A stretch of 64,000 bases of DNA from a gamma proteobacterium symbiont of Taylorina sp. (GTDB lineage Bacteria; Pseudomonadota; Gammaproteobacteria; GRL18), in contig JAHXIV010000017.1 of the NCBI GenBank assembly GCA_025655455.1, positions 97,997-161,996 on the forward strand. The letters are read 5' to 3'. Shown in pieces: positions 34,754 through 43,765 of the stretch. A program made the translations under genes and the position numbers. Every line of letters starts with the position of its first letter. The stretch's first letter is position 1. Below the pieces are notes generated by a model, which made no database searches, was not told the DNA's origin, and worked only from the letters and a program-made list of their open reading frames with translations.

Positions 34754-37426
34754 CTATGGTATCAGAGTAAAAAAAGCATTATCAAATTGAGGCATAATCC
34801 GCTCTCCATGGCTGATGATAATTTTTTTCTTGAGAAGACTATCAGCATCAATCATATCCACTGTATCCATAGCACTATTGTTGATTACAATTTTTGATTT
34901 TTTCCCGACAGTTGCATTATCAATATTATTTTTAAAAACACTATTCTCCACAAAAATACTGCCGCCTTCACTATAACGCCAGTTTTTATGATAGGCATCC
35001 ACGGCTGTTTTATTGCCGCTAAAAGTTGCATTATAAATATAAGCTTTTGAAGTATCCTTACTCTGCATACCGACTTCATTACCCCTGATAACATTATTAG
35101 CGGCCAGAAGATTACTCCCTTCACCAATAGAAATACCCTTATCAGCTGAATTGATAAAACGGGTATGACTAACAATGGCATTACTGGTCATCAAATCAAT
35201 AGCATCATTACCGCTATCAATAAACTCACAATGATCAACCACCAAATTGGAAATATCAACATCCAGTGCGTCGGACAATGAATTGACAAAGCTGGTATTT
35301 TTAAAAGTGACATCACTATAAATAGCATGAACCATATCATCCGTTCTATGGCTGTCATAAAAGGCACAGTCTTCAATCAATAATTCTTTTACATTATGAA
35401 TCGATAACATCGCGGTATACTCATACAAGTCACCCTTATCACCACTACCATCTTTGAATATGCAATGCTTAAAGATAGAACCATTGGCTTTCTCATCTTT
35501 GAGTACAATGGCATTCCAGGGTTTCGTTTTGTCTTTAGCCTGAAAAATAATGGGGTTTTCTTTTGTCCCCAGTGCGGTAACTTTTCCCAGTAATTTTAAT
35601 GTTGCATTTTTATCCATAATAATTCTGCTTCCAGACTCAATAATAATATTACTTTTTATTGTATTAAATCCTGAAAAAAACTGATCCCCTCTCCAGACCA
35701 GTGGTGTTGAATTAAGAGTCTGTGCAAAAACATTGTGGGCATTTTTAAATACTTCTATCTCTGTATTTTTTACTCTGTTAATCTTGACACGCTGCTTAGT
35801 TAAATTTAAAAATTCTAAGGAAACGCTATCAATATTATTAATATCCATACCATCAAACGCAAAATCATAGCTTGCTTTATTAAAATCCGCATAATGCCAT
35901 GGCGTAGTATCTATCGGCTTTAGATCCACCATAGCCAAAAGATTTTGCCTAATCTCTATCAGGTTATTATTTACGACAAACTGTTTTGATGATGACTTTA
36001 TGACTTTTTGTTCTTCGGATAGGTAATACAATGAAATCTGTTCAGGTTTATCATTATTTTTTGTTTTAACAATTACTTTTGTAATCATCTTAGAACCGTT
36101 CACAGCAATTCTCAGGTGATTATTATGTAATGACCAGGCATAATCTTCAGGCTTAACATCCCCCAGAAAATAATCTTTAACAACACTCAATCTATCTGAA
36201 ATTTTTATTTTAAATAGATCAATTTCAGCCAGAGTCTGTGCTGTATTCATTTTTCTGGCATCTGTTCTCAGTGAATATTGATTCATATTAATCTTGTTTT
36301 TTAAAGTAGTAATCTCATTATTCATCACATCAATAAAAGCATGATTACTTTTAGAAAAATAATCATAAGCAATTTCATACTTCTTATATAAGAACTCATA
36401 ATTGCTATATAAATCTTTTAAAAACAGAGAAGACGCGATATTGACATTATGTTTTTTATCCCATCCTTCCCACCAGCCCAGTGTATCCCAGATGATAGGA
36501 TACATTTTTTCATAATAATTATCATAATAAAAAATCCAGTTATGGCTATCATCAAAGTGATATGAATTAATCATGTCGATAAAAAAAGAAAAGCGAGCAA
36601 AGCTATCAATATCCAGGAAAGAATAATCCTTGTCTAATAATAATTTTTCCAATGATCGTCTTTCATCTTTTAAATAATGATTATTATAGGATGCTTTTTC
36701 CCAGATACTAGGTGTATCAAAAACATTGATTTTAGCACCTAATATTTTTTTTGAACCCATGTTATCACCCTTGTATATATCATTGGGCATGCGTTTATTT
36801 TTTCTTAAAAAACTCTCATCAATTTGCGGGATCATTAATTTAAGACCATTGGATTGACCATTGATATAAAGATTAACAAATTGACTTTCCGGCGTTAACA
36901 AACCTAATTGGCTTGCCAGTTTGTATGACATGTGATTATTAAGCGCAGCATTTTCTTTTGGAATAATAAAATTTAACTTATGCATGCCGTTAATTAATTT
37001 TTTCCTGGATGTTTTAAAGCGCCAGGATTTATTCGGAAACAGCCAATGATAATAATTATCCCCTCTTAATCTCAATTTTCCTTTATAAAGATCATTATCC
37101 AGAAATAAAAAAGCACTTTTATTTTTATAGCCACTATCAGGTAAATCATAAATCAACTGATTGAATAGTTTATTTTTAATAATAAGAGAAGGATCTTCAT
37201 TATTTTTTTTTGTGAAATCACTACTCAAACTATTTTTTAATTTAAGATACTCTACATAGGCAATTCGATAGATAATCTTCTCTTGTGGTGCCCAATGAGG
37301 AACAAATTCTTTAAATTGAAAAAATAAAAAAATTGTATTAATACTGACGATCAAAAATAATATTGAAACAGGCAGAGTAATAATTAAGCTGGCAATAATT
37401 ATTTTTTTAAATTGATTCATTTTCAA
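34754..37426 (-). CDS. CotH-kinase-like domain fused to a right-handed beta-helix (copy 2)
   Basis: An 890-residue paralogue of the gene at 28094, with the same architecture: signal anchor, CotH-like domain (KLRGDNYYHW, NDIYKGDN, a DDSHNWIFYYD stretch and a PIIWDTLGWW site), linker and beta-helix. In the metal-site motif the residue after Trp-Asp is Thr where copy 1 has Pro. The last ~300 residues are almost the same as in copy 1 while the first ~580 have diverged more. A 75-base gap separates it from its own TPR-like partner upstream. VTC and DUF4956 genes are not repeated, so copy 2 must share those of copy 1 or work without them. Confidence 0.84.
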   Translation of the reverse strand: MKMNQFKKIIIASLIITLPVSILFLIVSINTIFLFFQFKEFVPHWAPQEKIIYRIAYVEYLKLKNSLSSDFTKKNNEDPSLIIKNKLFNQLIYDLPDSGYKNKSAFLFLDNDLYKGKLRLRGDNYYHWLFPNKSWRFKTSRKKLINGMHKLNFIIPKENAALNNHMSYKLASQLGLLTPESQFVNLYINGQSNGLKLMIPQIDESFLRKNKRMPNDIYKGDNMGSKKILGAKINVFDTPSIWEKASYNNHYLKDERRSLEKLLLDKDYSFLDIDSFARFSFFIDMINSYHFDDSHNWIFYYDNYYEKMYPIIWDTLGWWEGWDKKHNVNIASSLFLKDLYSNYEFLYKKYEIAYDYFSKSNHAFIDVMNNEITTLKNKINMNQYSLRTDARKMNTAQTLAEIDLFKIKISDRLSVVKDYFLGDVKPEDYAWSLHNNHLRIAVNGSKMITKVIVKTKNNDKPEQISLYYLSEEQKVIKSSSKQFVVNNNLIEIRQNLLAMVDLKPIDTTPWHYADFNKASYDFAFDGMDINNIDSVSLEFLNLTKQRVKINRVKNTEIEVFKNAHNVFAQTLNSTPLVWRGDQFFSGFNTIKSNIIIESGSRIIMDKNATLKLLGKVTALGTKENPIIFQAKDKTKPWNAIVLKDEKANGSIFKHCIFKDGSGDKGDLYEYTAMLSIHNVKELLIEDCAFYDSHRTDDMVHAIYSDVTFKNTSFVNSLSDALDVDISNLVVDHCEFIDSGNDAIDLMTSNAIVSHTRFINSADKGISIGEGSNLLAANNVIRGNEVGMQSKDTSKAYIYNATFSGNKTAVDAYHKNWRYSEGGSIFVENSVFKNNIDNATVGKKSKIVINNSAMDTVDMIDADSLLKKKIIISHGERIMPQFDNAFFTLIP

Positions 37427-37501
37427 AGTCTTTAACCAAAAAAATTGTTGGAATTATTTTAAGTAGCATAAAAAGTACTCCAAAATAATTTCATAATTTT
37501 T

Positions 37502-38866
37502 TTATTTAATCGTATTATCAAAGTCAATATCGATTTTAAACTGTTTTATATCCAGGCTCTTTTTCAAATCTATAACAATATATGGATTGTCAGCCGCAAT
37601 CATCAAACTATCAGCAAGACTTTCAATACTATTTTGTGACATAATATCTTTTTTGTCATACTCATATTGTTCATTCAAAACCAGCTTAAAGTTTTTTATT
37701 TTCAAAGATTGTAAAGACGGCCAGTCAATTCTAACCTTAGATGTCATTGTAGAATCTATCTGACGCTTGGCAGTATAACTATTATTTATATTATTAAGTG
37801 AAAAAGGATAAGACTTCTTTTTATTTATAGTAGACAACTGCCATTCATTACTGCTTAAAATATCATTCAGCTGGTAGCTTCCCTGATAAATTTTTACTGA
37901 GAATTTTATATCCAGTTTACCCTGATAATGATTGATTGATTCAGGAAGTTCAAAAACAAAATAGGGATCCAGGCCGGTTATCTGATATTTATTACTTTTT
38001 ATTTTTTTTAGATGCTTAGTACCGGAAATTATTAATTCTTCTTTTAAACGGAGGGGACTGAGTGATGTATTCACATCTGATATAACAGTACCAATGGCAA
38101 GTGAATCCAGATCAAACCTGAGTCCATTAAATCGGGTCATTTTTTTACTGAGATTGAGATGATGTACATTATCTATAATAGTGTAATTTCCTGCGCTGTA
38201 TTTTATTGACTGAGACTCAGAAAACCCTTCCTTATCATCATTATAAAACACCTGGAATGTGGCATTTTGCTGAGCAGTTTTACTATTTTTTCTGGCTACA
38301 TTCAGTGCACGGTTATACTGTTTCTGTTCAATCAGATAAGAAATATAGCCATTACTTACTTCAACAATATCACGATGTTTTTCATAGAGTTTTTTATAGT
38401 AAGAAGAAGATAAATTGTGATCAATCTGTGATAGAGTCCTGATATAAGCAAACTTGGCCGAAAAATCATAAGGATAATTTTTTTCCCATTTTTCTGCTAT
38501 TTCCATAGCCTGACTTAATTGACCTTTATCGATATAATAGTTAATTAAATAACCAGCTGACTCCTGCCTGAAATGATAATACTTGCTCAGTGTGCTGGTA
38601 TCTGTTAATTTCTCATAGAGCTTATGATAATACTGATATCTTTCTTCCTCATTATTTGAATCTGAAACAACAGAATAGAGGAATTTTATCTTCTTATGAT
38701 AATAATTGGGTATCATCTTATCTATTTTTGCAAAGATATCAGGGTAATAATTCCATAAAACAACAGATGTAACTGCCAATGATGTTATAAATATAGAGAT
38801 TAAACCTAAAATAAACAATAAATTAATGAGCGTTCTTTTTGGCTTACTAAATGAAAATAAATTCAT
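37502..38866 (-). CDS. Membrane-anchored TPR-like protein with two beta modules (copy 2)
   Basis: A 454-residue paralogue of the protein at 30756: membrane segment (about 14-40), TPR-like helices with AEKWEKNYPYDFSAKFAY and YKKLYEKHRD patterns, and two C-terminal beta modules with FNGLRFDLDS, GLDPYFVF and then KVRIDWPS, ADNPYIVIDL. The order of this gene and the CotH gene is the same as in copy 1, so the pair was duplicated together. ATG at 38866 follows a short leader. Conservation of both the helical and beta parts, in spite of drift, argues that both copies are under selection. Confidence 0.74.
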   Translation of the reverse strand: MNLFSFSKPKRTLINLLFILGLISIFITSLAVTSVVLWNYYPDIFAKIDKMIPNYYHKKIKFLYSVVSDSNNEEERYQYYHKLYEKLTDTSTLSKYYHFRQESAGYLINYYIDKGQLSQAMEIAEKWEKNYPYDFSAKFAYIRTLSQIDHNLSSSYYKKLYEKHRDIVEVSNGYISYLIEQKQYNRALNVARKNSKTAQQNATFQVFYNDDKEGFSESQSIKYSAGNYTIIDNVHHLNLSKKMTRFNGLRFDLDSLAIGTVISDVNTSLSPLRLKEELIISGTKHLKKIKSNKYQITGLDPYFVFELPESINHYQGKLDIKFSVKIYQGSYQLNDILSSNEWQLSTINKKKSYPFSLNNINNSYTAKRQIDSTMTSKVRIDWPSLQSLKIKNFKLVLNEQYEYDKKDIMSQNSIESLADSLMIAADNPYIVIDLKKSLDIKQFKIDIDFDNTIK

Positions 38867-38972
38867 TTCTGTGTTCCATGTCTATTGATACCGATATCCT
38901 AACCCAGATAAGCTGGATAAGTCTCTTATAATCAACATATTTAATTTTTTTTTTGTTTATATGTATTTAATA

Positions 38973-39001
38973 TTTTCATTAAGAGGCTAAAATATTATAA
39001 T
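38973..39001 (+). promoter_or_regulatory. Promoter candidate for the PIG-L/GT2 gene
   Basis: A perfect TATAAT at 38996-39001 follows a TTTTCA -35 with a 17-base spacer. The bases around the -10 (AAAATATTATAATGC) are identical to those before the phosphoglycerol transferase-like gene at 32395. Confidence 0.5.
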
Positions 39002-39054
39002 GCTGATGCAAAATAAATTATATAATACTGAAACTCCCTACTATCAACAAAAGT

Positions 39055-40893
39055 ATGCTTATGCAAGAAACCGATATAATTCCTTTCAAGACCAGTCCAT
39101 TACCTGAAGGCCCATGGTTAATATTTGCACCCCATGCAGATGATGAAACATTTGGTATGGGTGGTAGTTTACTTCTTGCCAATAAAGCAAACATTTCTGT
39201 CTCTCTGCTTATTTTAACCGATGGTGCCAAGGGTGGAAGTGATGATTCGGACATTAATGAATTAATTGAAACCCGCCGTCAGGAAGTACTTCAGGTTGTT
39301 GAGCAATTGGGTATCATTGACGTCACTTTTTTAGAACAGCCTGATCAGCACTTAATCAGTCATCAAAAACTCATACAGAGCATTCTCAAACTCATTGAAC
39401 AAAGCCAGGCAAAATCTGTTTTTATTCCTGCTTTAACTGAATTTCACCCCGATCACCGTGCAACAGCCTACATTGCCTGGCAGGCACTCACAGCCTGTGA
39501 TTTCCATAATAATATTTTTTCCTATGAAATTACCAGTCAACAGGCCGGTGCTAATTATCTTATCGATATATCTCCTGTCATTGATGATAAACGTCAGGTA
39601 ATGGAGCTGTATCAGAGCCAGCTTGATGAAAATAATTATATTGATTCAATTATCAGTATCAATAAGTCCAGAACCTACACTCTGCCTCATGGTGTTGAAT
39701 ACGCTGAAGCATTCCACTTTTTTAGTATGCCTGACCAGTCATTAACGCTAAACACGATTGAACAGTTCAGACCCTACTGGGAACAGGAAAAAGAACAAAC
39801 CCCTATTCTCATCAGTGTCATATTACAAACACAAAACAATACTTTCTCTTCTATTGACTCTGTGCTGCAGCAAACTTACCCGAATATTGAACTGATTCTG
39901 ATCAATAATGGTCATCACAGTAAAACGAAATGCTTCCAGCAGGCTAAAAAAAATCTAACTCATGTACAGACACTGGATCTTAGCCCTGCACACAGCTATT
40001 CAACTGCCGCCAATAAAGGATTAGAACTCTGTCAGGGTGACTTTATCTTGATCCTGGATGAAGGGGATATTATTTATCCAGGACACATAGAGTCGTTATT
40101 AACTGCGATTCGGGAAGACAATGCCAGCATCGTCTATAGTGACATTGAAAGCAGTCATGGAATTGCCTTTAAGCAAGCCTTTGATTACCTTTTTTTACTC
40201 TCTGATAAAATAATCCCCATTCACGGATTACTATTTTCCCGCCAGTTTTTAAATACCAGTCTTAGATTTAACACAACACTGAATTCAGGACAGCATTGGG
40301 ATTTTCTGATGCAATTATCTCAACAGGGAGATTTCAAATATCTCAATACATGCGGTGGTTTTTCACAAACTAATCAGTACAAACAGCCAGCTACATTTGA
40401 ACTTTTTGAACAATGGATCAAAATAGCCGGAGCAGACAGTTTAAAGAAAACCTTTCAATTTTTGGAAAAAAATCTTGAAATTAACGAGCAGTCATTTCAT
40501 CAGCAGTCTGAACAAATATCTGCATTGTCCCTGGAAATTCAAACTGATAAAGCCATTATAGACAATAAGGATCGGGCAATCAAAGAGAAGGATCAGGCTA
40601 TTAGTGAAAAAATTAGTGCCATTACTGAAAAAGACTGTGCTATCAGTGAAAAAGACTATGCCATCAGTGAAAAAGAAAGTGCACTGATAGAAAAAAATGA
40701 AGCCATCAGTGAATTATTTGCTGCCATTAAAGAGAAAGATAAACTGATTGATGACAAGAATAAATCAATAGAAAACTTAAACCAGAATCTGAGCAATGTA
40801 AATACAGCTCTTTCTGAACAATATCAATTATTTACTAATTCTTTAAGCTGGCGGATGACAAAGCCTTTAAGGAAACTTAAATCTTTTTTTTAG
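39055..40893 (+). CDS. PIG-L/LmbE deacetylase - GT2 - coiled-coil fusion
   Basis: A 612-residue cytosolic protein. Domain 1 (about 15-235) is a PIG-L deacetylase with the zinc motif PHADDE at 26-31 and FHPDHR near 137, expected to remove an acetyl group from a GlcNAc-type sugar. Domain 2 (about 258-400) is GT-A-like, with ISVILQTQNNTFSS, LINNGHH and ILDEGDIIYPGH; its third DxD residue is glycine. Then nine uninterrupted heptads of the AIxEKDx type (508-570) form a coiled coil, followed by LSWRMTKPLRKL, a tail common in O-antigen glycosyltransferases. A single protein could deacetylate a sugar and pass it on. ATG at 39055 or 39061 may be used. Confidence 0.86.
   Translation: MLMQETDIIPFKTSPLPEGPWLIFAPHADDETFGMGGSLLLANKANISVSLLILTDGAKGGSDDSDINELIETRRQEVLQVVEQLGIIDVTFLEQPDQHLISHQKLIQSILKLIEQSQAKSVFIPALTEFHPDHRATAYIAWQALTACDFHNNIFSYEITSQQAGANYLIDISPVIDDKRQVMELYQSQLDENNYIDSIISINKSRTYTLPHGVEYAEAFHFFSMPDQSLTLNTIEQFRPYWEQEKEQTPILISVILQTQNNTFSSIDSVLQQTYPNIELILINNGHHSKTKCFQQAKKNLTHVQTLDLSPAHSYSTAANKGLELCQGDFILILDEGDIIYPGHIESLLTAIREDNASIVYSDIESSHGIAFKQAFDYLFLLSDKIIPIHGLLFSRQFLNTSLRFNTTLNSGQHWDFLMQLSQQGDFKYLNTCGGFSQTNQYKQPATFELFEQWIKIAGADSLKKTFQFLEKNLEINEQSFHQQSEQISALSLEIQTDKAIIDNKDRAIKEKDQAISEKISAITEKDCAISEKDYAISEKESALIEKNEAISELFAAIKEKDKLIDDKNKSIENLNQNLSNVNTALSEQYQLFTNSLSWRMTKPLRKLKSFF
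40576..40764 (+). repeat. Nine in-frame 21-bp repeats encoding a heptad coiled coil
   Basis: Nine consecutive 21-base units encode seven-residue steps of the type AISEKDY. The units vary at third positions but keep the phase, so the array can gain or lose heptads without shifting the reading frame. Confidence 0.75.
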
Positions 40894-41000
40894 TAAAGCC
40901 ATATTATCCAAAGGCTGGGCACAATATGCCATTTGACTCCGCCCTCTGACTAGCTGATAATACGCCTGCAACATACCATTAGCATAACAGAGGTTGCCTC

Positions 41001-42683
41001 TTGCTTGATATCAGTATTGTTTTACACAACTCAGAACGTCATTTAGAAAATCTAATAAGCAGTCTCATTCAACAGGCTATGCCCCTGTCGGATATCAGTT
41101 TACTAATCTATGACAATAACAGCTCTGATAATACCCTATTAAAATTGCAGCAACTAATTGAGCCTCTCATAGAGAATTTTCAAAGCTATCATCTTATCGA
41201 AGGTAAGCAAAATATTGGCTTTGGCAGGGCGCATAATCTTGCTATTGCACAAGGCTGCAATGATTATATTTTTATTCTCAATCCTGATACACAATTATCC
41301 GACAGCTGTATCCCAATATTAATGAATACAGCCAGGAATGATACAGAAAATATTTCTGCATGGGAAGCACGACAGTCTCCTTATGAACACCCCAAAATTT
41401 ACAATCCCATGACACTGGAAACCTCCTGGGTGAGTGCAGCGGCAGTATTAGTACGCCGTAGCATATTTGAACAAATTGATGGATTTGATCACCAGTTCTT
41501 TCTTTATGGAGAAGATGTTGACTTGTCCTGGCGTCTGAGAGATGCCGGAACACAATTACGTTACATACCCGATGCAGTTTTAACCCATAATACCTATCAG
41601 GATCCGTCAATTGTCAAACCTTTACAATTTATTGGCAGCATCCGTGCTAATTTATATCTGCGTACCCGCTTTGGAAATCTTCGATCGATCCTTAAAGGTT
41701 TCAAGCTGCAATTATTATTGCTTCGGGGTGTTCATCAGCAGGTTAAGTCTCAACGTCGTTTAATACTGCAAAGCTTTGCCAAGTGGCTAATTCATTTCAA
41801 GCATTTCCGTCATGCTTCAAAACGTCAAATTCAGCATCAATTTTTTGACTGGGAATATGAATACGCCCGCGAGGGTGCTTATTATGATATTAGTCCTTGT
41901 TTAACAATGAATAATGACACCAAAGTCTCTATATTAATTCGTACTATTGGCAAGCAGAAGTTACTTTCTCAGGCTCTGGCCTGTATCGTAAACCAGACCT
42001 ATAAAAATATTGAAGTCGTGATAGTGGAAGATGGTTCAGAAAGTCTGAACAAATTCCTGATCCCTTATCGTTCTAAACTTGACATTAACTATCAGGCTCT
42101 GGGTATAAATAAAGGTCGTTGTCATGCAGGTAATCAAGCCATGGAAAATGCAAAAGGAGAATTTTATCTTTTCCTGGACGAAGATGACTTACTCTATGCC
42201 GATCACATTGAACAATTATTAATTGCTGTCAAACAACACAAAGCCAGGGTCGCTTATAGTTTTGCTTTTGAATTACCTTCAGTTTATGAAAAAAATGGTG
42301 ATGGTATTGTTCGTGAGGGGAATTTATTTGGCCGTTTTAAACGACCTTTTTCTTTTTTAAAATTACTTCATGCAAATTATTTACCCATTAACACTATTCT
42401 GTTCAGCCATTCTTTATACGAAGAATGTGGTGGTTTTGACCCTGAAATTGATCTGAATGAAGACTGGAACCTATGGGTCCGTTTTAGTATTCAGAATCGT
42501 GCCCCCTTTATTAATGTGCCTAAAACTACTGCCATTTACCGGGTACCTCTTGAAGAAGAGGTAAACAAAGAGCGTCATAAACAATTATTAGACTACCAAC
42601 AACGCGTCAGAAAACTTCAGTCCACTCTTAAAGTAGAGTTAACAGTTGAAGAATTATTAAGGTTAACCCATGAGTCAGACTAA
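41001..42683 (+). CDS. Two-domain GT2 glycosyltransferase, both domains intact
   Basis: A 560-residue protein paralogous to that at 24367. The N-terminal GT-A domain keeps GFGRAHN (73-79), LNPDTQ (93-98) and FLYGEDVDLSWR. The C-terminal domain carries VSILIRTIGKQKLL, VEDGSESLN, NKGRCHAGNQAME and LFLDEDDLLYADH. It starts with TTG at 41001 and AGAGG eight bases upstream. It likely makes two linkages, or one repeating disaccharide. The last 14 bases overlap the next glycosyltransferase. Comparing the two paralogues shows that the 24367 copy has lost its first active site. Confidence 0.88.
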   Translation: MLDISIVLHNSERHLENLISSLIQQAMPLSDISLLIYDNNSSDNTLLKLQQLIEPLIENFQSYHLIEGKQNIGFGRAHNLAIAQGCNDYIFILNPDTQLSDSCIPILMNTARNDTENISAWEARQSPYEHPKIYNPMTLETSWVSAAAVLVRRSIFEQIDGFDHQFFLYGEDVDLSWRLRDAGTQLRYIPDAVLTHNTYQDPSIVKPLQFIGSIRANLYLRTRFGNLRSILKGFKLQLLLLRGVHQQVKSQRRLILQSFAKWLIHFKHFRHASKRQIQHQFFDWEYEYAREGAYYDISPCLTMNNDTKVSILIRTIGKQKLLSQALACIVNQTYKNIEVVIVEDGSESLNKFLIPYRSKLDINYQALGINKGRCHAGNQAMENAKGEFYLFLDEDDLLYADHIEQLLIAVKQHKARVAYSFAFELPSVYEKNGDGIVREGNLFGRFKRPFSFLKLLHANYLPINTILFSHSLYEECGGFDPEIDLNEDWNLWVRFSIQNRAPFINVPKTTAIYRVPLEEEVNKERHKQLLDYQQRVRKLQSTLKVELTVEELLRLTHESD

Positions 42684-43635
42684 GCCAGCCCCTTTTATCA
42701 GTATCATTATTATCAATTTCAATGGCGGCGATTTGACACAACGCTGCCTTGACTCCCTGAGTAATCAATCTTATCAGAATTTTGAAGTCATTGTTGTTGA
42801 TAACGGTTCTACCGATGCTTCACTTGAAATTACAGATACTTCAGCTGATAATATCACGTTGATCGAATTAGGCCGTAATACCGGTTTTGCTTATTCTAAT
42901 AATCGTGGTGCAGAACAGGCTAGAGGAGAGTGGCTAATACTGCTTAATAATGATGCTTTTCCTGAAACTAATTGGCTTGAAACCCTGGTTAAAACACAAA
43001 AACAACAAACTGAATTCACTTTTTTCAGTTCTCACCAAATCAATTATCATCATCCTGAACTTTTAGATGGAACCGGTGATATGTATGCTGTTAATGGTCG
43101 TGCCTGGCGCCGTGACTATAATGCTACAGCTGAACAAAATATCAGACCCAGTGGCGAAGTCTTCGGTGCCTGTGCCGCTGCTGCCATGTATAAAAAATCT
43201 GCCTTTGATCAGATAGGTGCCTTTGATGAGGATTATTTCTGCCACTTTGAAGATGTGGATCTGGCTTTCCGGCTGCGTTTAGCCGGCCATCGTTGTCTTT
43301 ATGTGGCAGAAGCACGAGTTCACCATATTGGCTCTGCCACTGCCGGGGGAGAGCAGGGAGATTTTGCACTCTATCAGGGTAACCGTAATAGCGTCTGGAC
43401 CTATTTCAAATGTATGCCCCTAAAAATGTTAATAAAATACCTGCCGCAACATTTGCATCTTAATTATCTTGAAATAAAGAACGGGATTCATATTGGGAAA
43501 AAAAGAACTATTTTTAAAAGTAAGCTTGATGCTTTTGTTGGTTTATTCAAAGTATTACTTATCAAACGCAGAAAAGTTCAAAAATTACGCAAGATATCTG
43601 ATATGGAACTGGAACATTGGATGGGTAGAAGCTAA
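42670..43635 (+). CDS. GT2 glycosyltransferase, WbbL-like
   Basis: A 321-residue enzyme closely related to the one at 18736. ISIIIINFNGGD, VVDNGSTDAS, GFAYSNN, LLNNDAF and the CHFEDVDLAFR motif make a complete GT-A site, and DGTGDMY and GSATAG are shared with the paralogue. The C-terminal third is basic and amphipathic, likely a membrane-surface anchor. It starts with ATG at 42670 inside the end of the two-domain GT2 gene, so the two are coupled. Rhamnose or a similar deoxysugar is the family-typical donor product. Confidence 0.87.
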   Translation: MSQTKPAPFISIIIINFNGGDLTQRCLDSLSNQSYQNFEVIVVDNGSTDASLEITDTSADNITLIELGRNTGFAYSNNRGAEQARGEWLILLNNDAFPETNWLETLVKTQKQQTEFTFFSSHQINYHHPELLDGTGDMYAVNGRAWRRDYNATAEQNIRPSGEVFGACAAAAMYKKSAFDQIGAFDEDYFCHFEDVDLAFRLRLAGHRCLYVAEARVHHIGSATAGGEQGDFALYQGNRNSVWTYFKCMPLKMLIKYLPQHLHLNYLEIKNGIHIGKKRTIFKSKLDAFVGLFKVLLIKRRKVQKLRKISDMELEHWMGRS

Positions 43636-43723
43636 TAAAAGCACGAATACTCTAATTAAGTTATATTATACACCATTATTTATGGAATTTGTGTTAGCAC
43701 AAATAATTGCCTACTCCAATGGC

Positions 43724-43743
43724 GGCTAAATTTAGCTTTAGCC
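43724..43743. terminator. Weak hairpin between convergent genes
   Basis: GGCTAAA and TTTAGCC pair perfectly around a six-base loop between the ends of two convergent genes. No T-run follows on either strand, so it would be a weak terminator at best. Confidence 0.3.
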
Positions 43744-43765
43744 AAAACTCTCCCGGAAGTTTGTC

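Noticed and set aside
34885..35181. A 98-codon minus-strand frame inside the CotH copy 2 gene.
   Set aside because: It is an alternative frame of the repetitive beta-helix coding DNA, with hydrophobic bias and no start signal.
41278..41610. A 110-codon antisense frame in the GT2 gene at 41001.
   Set aside because: The sense frame has full GT2 motifs; the antisense one is a codon-bias shadow.
43721..43728. GGCGGCTA resembles the ops element (GGCGGTAG) of JUMPstart sequences.
   Set aside because: It has two mismatches, lies between convergent gene ends and not in a leader, and no surrounding JUMPstart sequence is present.
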